This document shows, in pieces, positions 1 to 7,347 of a stretch of 64,000 nt of DNA. This DNA comes from an uncultured Roseburia sp. (GTDB lineage Bacteria > Bacillota > Clostridia > Lachnospirales > Lachnospiraceae): the NCBI GenBank assembly GCA_910587865.1, contig CAJUNX010000017.1, forward strand, positions 1 through 64,000, in the 5' to 3' direction. The position numbers and the translations under genes are program-made. The notes below the pieces were generated by a model, which saw only the letters and a program-made list of their open reading frames with translations, had not been told where the DNA came from and did no database searches. Position 1 is the stretch's first letter. Each line of letters starts with the position of its first letter.

Positions 1-13
1 CGCTTACAGTCCG

Positions 14-115
14 CACTCCTCGTAACTCCTATTAAATCAAATAATTTGCAATAAACATTTTAATCCACATGTTATATTGCAAATTATATCACTTTTTGAA
101 CTATATCAAGTTATT
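14..115 (-). promoter_or_regulatory. AT-rich region with perfect 13-bp inverted repeat, probable promoter of a gene leaving the left edge
   Basis: This AT-rich stretch contrasts with the GC-rich coding DNA beside it. A perfect inverted repeat lies at 41-53 (ATAATTTGCAATA) and 75-87 (TATTGCAAATTAT), separated by 21 bp. On the minus strand TATAAT-like sequence lies just upstream of the repeat, and a purine-rich AGGAG is followed by a GTG at 16-14 that would open a reading frame leaving the window. The arrangement suggests promoter, operator and start of a leftward gene. That reading is inference; the repeat is seen directly. Confidence 0.4.
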
Positions 116-528
116 CCATGAAAAACACAAAATTCGATATAATCCGTCCCGAGCCGCTCTAATGAACCCTCCAGGGACCGGCGGATATAGGCGGGACTCA
201 CATCCCAGCCGAGCTTCGTCCTGGTCGCCGGGTCGAACACCCAGCCGAACTTCGTCGAGAGCACGACGCTGTCTCTTCTTCCCTTTATCACCTGGCCGAT
301 CAGACTCTCGCTGTGACCGGTGCCGTACATATTCGAGGTGTCGAGCAGGGTGATGCCCATCTCAAGCGCTGTCTCTAACCCTGCAGCCGAATCCTCGTCG
401 TTCACATCGCCCCAGCCGATCGGGGTGCCGTCCTTTTCAAATGCCGGTCCTCCGATCGCCCAGCATCCGATTCCCATTGCGCTTACCTCAATTCCTGATT
501 TTCCGATTTCTCGTTTTTCGATTCCCAT
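106..528 (-). pseudogene. Truncated aldo/keto reductase
   Basis: The N-terminal part of an aldo/keto reductase, an NADPH-dependent oxidoreductase with a TIM barrel. About 140 residues remain of a family length near 320-340. The start at MGIEKREIGK is chosen because homology begins there. The barrel start (IGCWAIGG), the catalytic Asp/Tyr region (LLDTSNMYG) and the Lys strand (LSTKFG) are present. The frame ends with FCVFHGIT and a stop where the sequence becomes AT-rich, so roughly the C-terminal half, including most cofactor-binding residues, is missing. It lies about 100 bp after the binding-protein gene and would be the last gene of that operon. It is probably a non-functional remnant of a deletion or insertion. 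Confidence 0.75.
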
Positions 529-625
529 CGTTCTCCCCTGTCTGTGCGCCGCCCCGTCCCGGCGGAACCGGGATGTTGATCCGCTTCGGGACGGCCGCGT
601 GCGCGTTTGATCTGTCTCCGTCTGA

Positions 626-2341
626 TTACTGCATGTCTTTATAGTGGTCGTATGCCGTCTGCCAGATCGATACATACTCCTCAAGCCCGATCCCGTTTAA
701 CGAGCTGATGTAGGAATCCCAGTCCGCATCGATATCGGATTCCCCGGCGATCCAGCGCGCCGTCATCTGTAAAATCTGATCCTTGATCCCGCTCTGGATC
801 GAGGTTAAGGTCTCCGTCTCCTCGTCCGTAAATTTCATCGAAGGCAGCGTCTCCTCCGCTGCGTAGGCGTCAAATGTGCGGCATTCCGCGGATTTTGCCA
901 TATTATTCGGATTTCCGAGGAAAATATTGTTCTGCGCCATATAGGACACGTCGTGAATCACGTACGCGGTCGTCGCCAGGGTCCATTTATGCAGGTATTC
1001 GCCAAACGTCATTCCCTCCGGAGATCCGGTCCAGTACTCTAATGCCCCGTCATCGTTGTAATGCAGATTGTATTCGTTTTCGTCGTCCGCGATCATACCG
1101 AAGGATGCCTGGATCGTCATCTCGTCACTGCTGTTCATATAATCAAGCCATGCGATCACAAGCTCCGGATTCTCACACTCGCTGGTCACCCAGAAATTAT
1201 TGCCGTCGATTCCGCGGTTTTTTCACATCGCAGCCTGATATCCTTCCGTTGCCGGATACGGGATCGCCACGTAATCCTCTGTATACGCGCTGCCGACATA
1301 GTTCGTCGCATTCCAGCCCCACAGGACGCCGATCCGCTCCACATCCGCGGAGCCCTTTGCCGTCAGCTGCGTCTCGCCCTGTGTGAAGCTCTCATTGTCA
1401 AGCAGTCCCTTCTCATAGAGATCTGCAAAATAATTGCAGGCCGCCTTCCAGTTTTCCGTCGTCGCGGCACATTTCACTTCACCGTCTTCCACGACCAGCA
1501 CATTCATATCCGGCGCGATGCCAAACATGCCGAACGCGTTAAAGAAGGAATAATCCTGCTTCGAGAAATCGCCGATGCAGGACATCGGAATCTCGTCCGC
1601 CTTCCCGTTTCCGTTCGGATCCTGATCCTTAAACGCCTGCAGCACTTCCGTCAGCTCATCCGTCGTCGTCGGCACGTTCAGATTCAGCGTGTCCAGCCAC
1701 TTCTGATTGATGTACATAAAGCAGGGAATATCATTTCCGTCATATTCGTAGCGCGGCAGCGCATAAATATGTCCGTCCAGGGAGGTCGCCGCCGCTTTTA
1801 CCTGGGGATACTGCTCAAACTTCTGCATGATGTGCGGCGCATATTCCGCTATCAGTCCGTCGATCGGAACGATCATCTCATCCTGCACATAGCCCGTGAG
1901 CGTGCCGGCATCCAGCCCGTAGCAGGTCATATAGGCGTCCGCCAGATTCCCGCTGGCAAAATCCAGGCTGATCTTCTCGTCCCAGCTGGTCTCCGGGTAA
2001 ATCGTCCAGTTCACATGTACATTCGTCTTTTCTTCCATCATCTTCACAAACGGCATCTCGTCAAAATCCGTCGTGTGAAGCGTCCTTGCCTGTGCGCAGA
2101 TATTGATCTCCTGTTTCTCCGCCAGCGGAAACTGTATCCCGCCGGTGCTGCCGCTCTCTTCTCCGCCGTCCGTCCCGGCCGGCTCAGCGGGCGCTTCGGT
2201 GTTCTCTGCAGTGCCGCCTCCGGCATCCGCCGCCGGTGTATCCGGTGTGTTTCCTCCGTCGTCACCGCCCCCGCCGCAGGCTGCCGCAGGCAGTGCCATT
2301 GCCGCTGCAAGCATCATTGCAAGCATCTTCCTTCTTTTCAT
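626..2341 (-). pseudogene. Sugar ABC transporter lipoprotein (YtcQ/LplA-like) interrupted by an in-frame TGA
   Basis: Extracellular solute-binding lipoprotein that would deliver an oligosaccharide to the two permeases encoded upstream. The start at 2341 has GGAGGTATTTT before ATG. The N-terminus is a lipoprotein signal with PAAAC and the lipid Cys at residue 22, followed by a Gly/Asp/Thr-rich linker. The frame runs 372 codons and stops at TGA (1225-1223). Reading continues in the same frame for another 198 codons with family-like sequence (RGIDGNNFWVTSECENPE) to a stop at 626. Read through, the product would be about 571 residues, a normal length for this family. The interruption is therefore a single nonsense codon, possibly TGG to TGA, not a frameshift. 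It could be a true mutation or a sequencing error. Confidence 0.8.
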
Positions 2342-2357
2342 AAAATACCTCCATTCT

Positions 2358-2444
2358 GGAGCGTGAATGCGAGGTGACGGCGCAAATCTCAAATCTGCGT
2401 AACGCATACCTGCGTTTGCCATCATGGCTGATTTGTGACGCTCC
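2358..2444. repeat. Inverted-repeat intergenic segment
   Basis: GGAGCGT (2358-2364) and ACGCTCC (2438-2444) are complementary, and inner CAAATC/GATTTG pairs extend the symmetry. The segment sits just upstream of the binding-protein start, within its leader. It may be a structured leader or a small repetitive element; other copies would have to be sought elsewhere in the genome. Confidence 0.35.
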
Positions 2445-2459
2445 GGCACAAACAGTCAT

Positions 2460-2492
2460 GTGAAAAATCTGCTGTCAGGCTGATTTTTTCAC
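2460..2492 (-). terminator. Hairpin between permease and binding-protein genes
   Basis: GTGAAAAA and TTTTTTCAC form a nearly symmetric stem around a GC core (GCTGTCAGGC). On the minus strand it follows the YtcP-like gene and precedes the binding-protein gene. It may act as a partial terminator or as an mRNA-stabilising hairpin that sets different levels for permease and binding protein. The A/T-only outer stem makes a strong terminator uncertain. Confidence 0.4.
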
Positions 2493-2587
2493 ACTGCCTC
2501 CCTTCCTCTGTGCAGACGGGAATCATCGTTCCCCGGGTCCGCACGCCTTCCTGTATCCTGTCTGGACGGCTGCATCGCCGCCCGCAT

Positions 2588-3481
2588 TCAGCCCTTCACC
2601 GATCCGATCATGATCCCCTTCACAAAATACTTCTGCACAAAGGGATAGAGAATCAGCATGGGCAGACTTGCCACTATAATGGATGAATACTTCACCAGCT
2701 CGGCGATCCGCTGCATCGCCGCGACGCTCTCCGCGTCCCCGAACGCGCCGGAGCTGTTCATCTGCGCCTGAATTAAAATATCCTTTAACACTACCTGCAG
2801 CGGAAATTTATCCTTTGAGTTCAGATAGATCATCGCGTCAAAATACGAATTCCACTGCTGTATGGCGTAAAATAAAATCATGATTGCAATAATCGCCTTC
2901 GAGAGCGGCAGCGCAATCTGAAAGAAATACTTCAGATTCGTCACCCCGTCCACCCGCGCCGCGTCGAGAAGCTCATCCGACATCGTCCCCTCAAAAAACG
3001 TCCGGCAGACGATCAGGTTGAACACCGAGACGCAGGTCGGCAGGATCACGGCCCACATCGTATCGAGCAGATTTAACTGTTTCACCACCAGATAGGTTGG
3101 TACCAGTCCGCCCTGAAAATACATGACAAAGACGAAAAACATGGTCGCCGTCTTTCTCATCGGCAGATCCTTCCGCGAGAGCGCATATCCTGCCGGGACC
3201 GTGACGCAGACGGCAATCGCGGTCCACACAAACGTATAGATGACGGAATTTTTATAGCCGTTTAAAATATTCGCGTTTGTCAGTATATGCTGATAGGCGT
3301 CTAAGTTAAAGCCCTTCGGCCACAGGATCACCTTCCCGGAATTCACCAGGTTCGGATCGCTGACCGAGGCGATCGCCACAAAAAACAGCGGGTATAAAAC
3401 AATCAGAAACAAAATCACCATTACAATTGTGTTGACCACATCAAATACTTTATCCGGATCATATCGTTTCACCCGGTTCAT
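2588..3481 (-). CDS. Sugar ABC transporter permease, YtcP/MalG type
   Basis: Inner-membrane permease of a CUT1-type importer, 297 residues. The start MNRVKRYDPDK at 3481 is chosen for GGAAGGAGGAAC upstream; a longer frame reaching 3664 runs through repeated DNA and is rejected. About six membrane helices are visible, beginning with FDVVNTIVMVILFLIVLYPL. The EAA loop that contacts the ATPase is seen as DELLDAARVDGVTNLKYFF, and the C-terminus is the typical KGIMIGSVKG. It forms a heterodimer with the LplB-like permease upstream. No ATPase gene is in the window, as is usual where a shared MsmX-type ATPase is used. Family assignment is firm; the substrate is unknown. Confidence 0.92.
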   Translation of the reverse strand: MNRVKRYDPDKVFDVVNTIVMVILFLIVLYPLFFVAIASVSDPNLVNSGKVILWPKGFNLDAYQHILTNANILNGYKNSVIYTFVWTAIAVCVTVPAGYALSRKDLPMRKTATMFFVFVMYFQGGLVPTYLVVKQLNLLDTMWAVILPTCVSVFNLIVCRTFFEGTMSDELLDAARVDGVTNLKYFFQIALPLSKAIIAIMILFYAIQQWNSYFDAMIYLNSKDKFPLQVVLKDILIQAQMNSSGAFGDAESVAAMQRIAELVKYSSIIVASLPMLILYPFVQKYFVKGIMIGSVKG

Positions 3482-3527
3482 ATCAGTTCCTCCTTCCGTC
3501 GCTGCCGCATTGTCATCCGCCCGCCCT

Positions 3528-3657
3528 GCCACAGGCTGCTGCCGCCGGCCTTTCTGCCACAGGCTGCTGCCGCCGGCCTTTCTGTCATGGGCTGCTGCTA
3601 TTCTGTCACGGGCTGCGTTCCCCTTCCTACCACAGGCTGCTGCCGCTGGCCTTTTTC
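3528..3657. repeat. 28-bp tandem repeats spanning the end of the LplB-like gene
   Basis: Two identical 28-bp units (3528-3555, 3556-3583) beginning GCCACAGGCTGCTGCCGCC are followed by two shortened copies and one further copy at about 3629-3657. The last copy lies inside the 3' end of the LplB-like gene and encodes its tail ASGSSLW, so the array looks like an expansion of the gene's own terminal sequence into the spacer. Confidence 0.85.
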
Positions 3658-4541
3658 GAGACACGGTTTACAATGATCAGCAGAATAAAGTTGATCACCG
3701 TGTTGAACAGATTGACCGCCGTCGAGAAATCATAACGTGCCTGCTGGAGTCCCAGTTTGTAGACGTATGTAGAAATGATTTCCGAGCTCGACAGGTTTAA
3801 CGCGTTCTGCATCAGATATACCTTCTCATACCCGATGTTCATGATCTGTCCGAGCTGCATGATCAAAAGGATCAGCATCGTCGGCAGAAGGGCCGGGATA
3901 TCGATGTGCAGGATCGACTGAAGCTTTGTCGCCCCGTCGATTCTCGCCGCCTCATAGATCTCCGGGCTCACATTAGTAAGCGCCGCGATGTAGATCACCG
4001 CATTGTACCCCATCGTCTGCCAGATCGCCGAGCCCACATATAACGGGACAAAGCAGGACGCCTTCCCCATGAAGTTGACGCTCTCTCCTCCCATCTTTCC
4101 GATGATCAGGTTTATAAGCCCCGAATCCATGGAAAAGAAGCTATAGAGCATTCCCACGAGCACCACCGTTGAGATAAAGTACGGCGCATAGCTGACGGTC
4201 TGCAGCACCTTCTTAAATCTCGCGTTCATCAGCCTGTTCAAAAACAGTGCGAATAAAAACGGGATCGGAAACGAAAAAAGCAGCATCGCCAGACTTAAGG
4301 TCAGCGTATTTCCGAGCACCTCCCAGAAATTATAGGACTGAAAAAACATCATAAAATGCTTCAGCCCGACCCAGCTGCTCCCCCAGATCCCTTTCTTCGC
4401 GGAAAAATTTTTAAAGGCGATCTGGATTCCCGCGATCGGCCAGTACCGGAAAATCAGGACCTGGATGATCGCCGGGATCAGAAGCAGATACAGATCAAGA
4501 TTTCTCCATCGCTTCTTTTTTATCGGATGTCCCTTGTGCAT
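3627..4541 (-). CDS. Sugar ABC transporter permease, LplB type
   Basis: First permease of the importer, 304 residues. Start MHKGHPIKKK at 4541 follows GAAGGAGGAATACGAC; the longer frame to 4637 lacks a comparable site. The N-terminal helix LDLYLLLIPAIIQVLIF and the motif YWPIAGIQIAFKNF are typical of LplB. The EAA loop reads PEIYEAARIDGATKLQSI. It is first in an operon of permease, permease, binding protein and oxidoreductase remnant, with a promoter at 4640-4668. Divergent to it is a YesS-like AraC regulator, the usual partner. The final residues ASGSSLW are encoded within a tandem repeat, so the natural C-terminus may have been altered. Confidence 0.92.
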   Translation of the reverse strand: MHKGHPIKKKRWRNLDLYLLLIPAIIQVLIFRYWPIAGIQIAFKNFSAKKGIWGSSWVGLKHFMMFFQSYNFWEVLGNTLTLSLAMLLFSFPIPFLFALFLNRLMNARFKKVLQTVSYAPYFISTVVLVGMLYSFFSMDSGLINLIIGKMGGESVNFMGKASCFVPLYVGSAIWQTMGYNAVIYIAALTNVSPEIYEAARIDGATKLQSILHIDIPALLPTMLILLIMQLGQIMNIGYEKVYLMQNALNLSSSEIISTYVYKLGLQQARYDFSTAVNLFNTVINFILLIIVNRVSKKASGSSLW

Positions 4542-4639
4542 GTCGTATTCCTCCTTCTCTTTTTCTCCCCTGTTTTGTCTGCGGGTCAGTCTTTTTTCCT
4601 GCCTGTGCGGTTTTTCCTTCCGCGTCTGCTGTTGCACTT

Positions 4640-4668
4640 ATTATTTCATGCATTTTGCACAATTTCAA
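4640..4668 (-). promoter_or_regulatory. Promoter of the LplB/YtcP operon
   Basis: On the minus strand TTGAAA (4668-4663) and AATAAT (4645-4640) are separated by 17 bp, a good vegetative promoter. Several TTTGCA/TGCAAATT words lie nearby (about 4660-4780) and may be binding sites of the divergent AraC-type regulator. Confidence 0.6.
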
Positions 4669-4774
4669 TTTGCAAAAACATTTTTGATTGTTCACTTTTG
4701 TCAATTTCTCCGTTTTTGCTGTCAATTTGCAGTTTCGATTCCGACTTGCACTTCCGGTATTTTTACAGATTGAT

Positions 4775-4803
4775 TTTGCAAACAGGCGGATCTATTGTAT
4801 AAT
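4775..4803 (+). promoter_or_regulatory. Promoter of the YesS-like regulator gene
   Basis: TTTGCA (4775-4780) and a perfect TATAAT (4798-4803) are 17 bp apart, about 90 bp before the start codon at 4892. Together with the promoter at 4640-4668 this makes the spacer a bidirectional control region. Confidence 0.65.
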
Positions 4804-4891
4804 TTTCACAGGGGAAGTGTGAGGAAACTGCATACCGGCCGCACGGGCCGGGCCGGATGATTTTGAAAAAGACGTGTGGAGGTAACCGGGC

Positions 4892-7159
4892 ATGTTAAAA
4901 AAAATGTATACCAGACTGCGCTATAAACATAAGCTGCTGCTATCTCTGATACTCGTATTTATACTTCCGCTTCTGACGACAAGCATCGTATTTTTATCCA
5001 AAATAAGGGAAGCCGAGAAGGAAAATTTTATCCGTTCCTCCGAGCATCTGTTCTGGCAGTCCTGTTACAGCACCCGGCTCGTGTTCGACGAGGTTCACCG
5101 GCTTCACTACTATCTGTTAAGCAACAAAAACATCCGCTCCGCCGGCAGAACCGTCACGGTCTCCCAAAAGCTTGCGATCTGCAACGAAATCAACAACTGC
5201 ATGTTAAACAGCAGCTATCTGTTAGAGATCGCGATGTACGCACCTTCTGAGGATAAGATTTATTTTTCCGGCGGAACCGCGGACTCTGACCTGTATTTTG
5301 ACGAGATCTGTCAGTTTGACGCATTTGACAGTGATGATTTTCAGAACCTGACAAAGGATTTAAAGCAGGTCACCTGTCTGCCCGAACAGCTTTGCAGGAC
5401 ACCGGCCTCATACCGCCCGGTCGTCACGGTCATCATGCCCTTTTTCCACTCGTACTTCAGCGCGATCTGCTTTACGATTGACGCCGGCGTATTTGCAGGG
5501 TTTGAGCAGGATCTTCTGACGGACCCCTCGGGCGCCTTTTACATCTGCTACGGCCGCCAGCCGGTCTATGCCGGAAACAGTGCCGTTTTTGCCCCGGTCA
5601 CGGAGTTTCTCGCGCAGCACGAAAGCGATACGCCCGGCATTATAACGACATATGAAGATGACGACGGATTTTTTCTTCTCTATGAGGATGCAAACTCGCC
5701 CCTGCAGATCGCCATGACGAGCAGCCTCACCGGGTCCAGACAGGCTGCGCAGCGCATCAGTCTGGTCTGGGTTGCCCTGCTGCTTGCGCTCTCTTTTATC
5801 GGCTGCCTGCTGATCGCGGTGTTGTGGCACAATAACTACAAACCCATCCGGGAGGTCTTAGCATACGCGCAGCCCCCGGCGGATGAGCAGGATATCAATG
5901 AGCTTGACCGTGTCAAACATACGCTGATCTCGATCCGGCAGGAAAAGACGATGCTTGATCAGAATTTAAGCACCTCGCTTCCCGCTTACCAAAAGCAGCT
6001 TCTGACAAACCTGATCAAGGGCGAATATACGACACTCGAAGCATTCAATGAAGCGGCGCGCTCCGCCGGCATCTGTTTCCCGTCACAGCATTTTTTTGTA
6101 CTGGCGCTCTCCATCGCCACCTTAAACCACGACAGGATCAGCAACTGCTCGCACATTCTCTCGGGTATTCTGAAAGCCAGCGACGGGGCCGTTCCCCAAA
6201 AGATCAGCCTGTACGGGTTTGTGGATCAGATGAACGAAAAAATCATTTATACCGGGTGTACGGATTCTTCGGAAACGCTCGAGGAACATCTCCTCTCCTT
6301 CCACAAATCGCTGATCGAATCCTTCGGGTTTGAGTTAAACATCGGCTGCAGCAACGTCTACGAGGGCGTACGTGACCTGGACAAGGCATATATGGAGGCG
6401 CTCGGCGCGCTCGACTACCGCATCGTCTGCGGAAACGGAAAGATTATCTGGTTTTCCCAGATCAGCCTGGCAAATTATTCCCACGAATGGTATCCGGAGG
6501 AGCTGATCTCCTGTTTTGCCGCTGCCTTAAAAATAAAGGATGACGAAAAAATTCATATGATCCTCGACAAGATCATGGAGCGCCTGCAGCACAATAATAT
6601 CCCGGTCTATGTGGCAAAGTATGTGTGCTATGACCTCATGCGCCTTCTCGCGGATTCGCTGACCGTCGCCCAGACCATTCCCTACCGGAAGACGATCGGC
6701 TACCACAATATCATGAATATCGCGCGCCTCTCGTCGTTCGAGCAGATCACGGAGGTGCTTCATCAGAACACGGACCTCGTGCTCTCCTTCCACAGCGGCG
6801 GGCAGGACAATGTCGTAAACAGCCGCTTTCGCCGTCAGCTGGAAGATTTTATCGAAGAAAACTATACGGATTATAACTTTTCGATGAACAGCCTCGTGGA
6901 AGCCTTCGGCGTATCCGAGTCAACGATGCGCAAGACGTTTAAATCCGTCATGCAGACTACATTTATCGAGTATCTCTCCGGAAAGCGCATCGAGCGGGCG
7001 AAGGAGCTGCTCGTGACCACGCGTCTGCCGCTAAACGACATCGCCAGTCAGGTCGGCTATCTCGACACCTCCTCCTTTATCCGCCGGTTCAAGCAGAAAA
7101 CCGGGATGCCGCCCGGGGAGTACCGGCTGATCCATGCGGGTGAGGACGGGTTTCGGTAA
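4892..7159 (+). CDS. Membrane sensor with AraC-type DNA-binding domain (YesS-like)
   Basis: One-component transmembrane regulator of 755 residues. ATG at 4892 follows GGAGG at 4878-4882. A membrane helix near residues 14-35 (LLLSLILVFILPLLTTSIVF) is followed by an extracellular sensor region of about 250 residues and a second helix near 288-312 (VWVALLLALSFIGCLLIAVL). A cytoplasmic segment leads to the C-terminal AraC domain with two helix-turn-helix units (NSLVEAFGVSESTMRKTF and PLNDIASQVGYLDTSSFIRR). Such proteins sense an extracellular sugar or binding-protein state and switch on the neighbouring importer. It is divergent from the LplB/YtcP operon, which is its likely target. A strong terminator follows directly. 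Confidence 0.92.
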   Translation: MLKKMYTRLRYKHKLLLSLILVFILPLLTTSIVFLSKIREAEKENFIRSSEHLFWQSCYSTRLVFDEVHRLHYYLLSNKNIRSAGRTVTVSQKLAICNEINNCMLNSSYLLEIAMYAPSEDKIYFSGGTADSDLYFDEICQFDAFDSDDFQNLTKDLKQVTCLPEQLCRTPASYRPVVTVIMPFFHSYFSAICFTIDAGVFAGFEQDLLTDPSGAFYICYGRQPVYAGNSAVFAPVTEFLAQHESDTPGIITTYEDDDGFFLLYEDANSPLQIAMTSSLTGSRQAAQRISLVWVALLLALSFIGCLLIAVLWHNNYKPIREVLAYAQPPADEQDINELDRVKHTLISIRQEKTMLDQNLSTSLPAYQKQLLTNLIKGEYTTLEAFNEAARSAGICFPSQHFFVLALSIATLNHDRISNCSHILSGILKASDGAVPQKISLYGFVDQMNEKIIYTGCTDSSETLEEHLLSFHKSLIESFGFELNIGCSNVYEGVRDLDKAYMEALGALDYRIVCGNGKIIWFSQISLANYSHEWYPEELISCFAAALKIKDDEKIHMILDKIMERLQHNNIPVYVAKYVCYDLMRLLADSLTVAQTIPYRKTIGYHNIMNIARLSSFEQITEVLHQNTDLVLSFHSGGQDNVVNSRFRRQLEDFIEENYTDYNFSMNSLVEAFGVSESTMRKTFKSVMQTTFIEYLSGKRIERAKELLVTTRLPLNDIASQVGYLDTSSFIRRFKQKTGMPPGEYRLIHAGEDGFR

Positions 7160-7205
7160 AGAAAAGGCGCGCTGCGGCAATTGCCGCGGCGCGCCTTTTC
7201 TTTAC
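7158..7205. terminator. Strong Rho-independent terminator
   Basis: A long, nearly perfect palindrome with arms AAAGAAAAGGCGCGC and GCGCGCCTTTTCTTT around a GC-rich core begins at the stop codon of the regulator gene and ends in a T-run. It can act in both directions. Confidence 0.9.
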
Positions 7206-7347
7206 CGACTCCATTATCCGGAAGTCCGGCAGATGTCCCGCAGAGAATATTCCTTTCTGACAAAAAAGCGAAAGTTCAGCCCGCGGCAATTGCAATCGCC
7301 CTCCTCTTTCATATATTTAATAGAAAAAGAAAGATCGGATACCATCC

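Noticed and set aside
41..87. Chromosome dimer-resolution (dif) site
   Set aside because: The inverted repeat does not match the XerC/XerD arms known from Firmicutes and its spacer is too long.
1223..1225. Selenocysteine or TGA reassignment
   Set aside because: No selenocysteine insertion element or redox motif is apparent, and other genes in the window use TGA as a stop (for example fucO-MATE and ATPase-permease junctions).
1061..2377. Long plus-strand open frame of 438 codons opposite the binding-protein gene
   Set aside because: It mirrors the codon structure of a clear lipoprotein gene, has Arg/His-rich low-quality sequence and no ribosome site.
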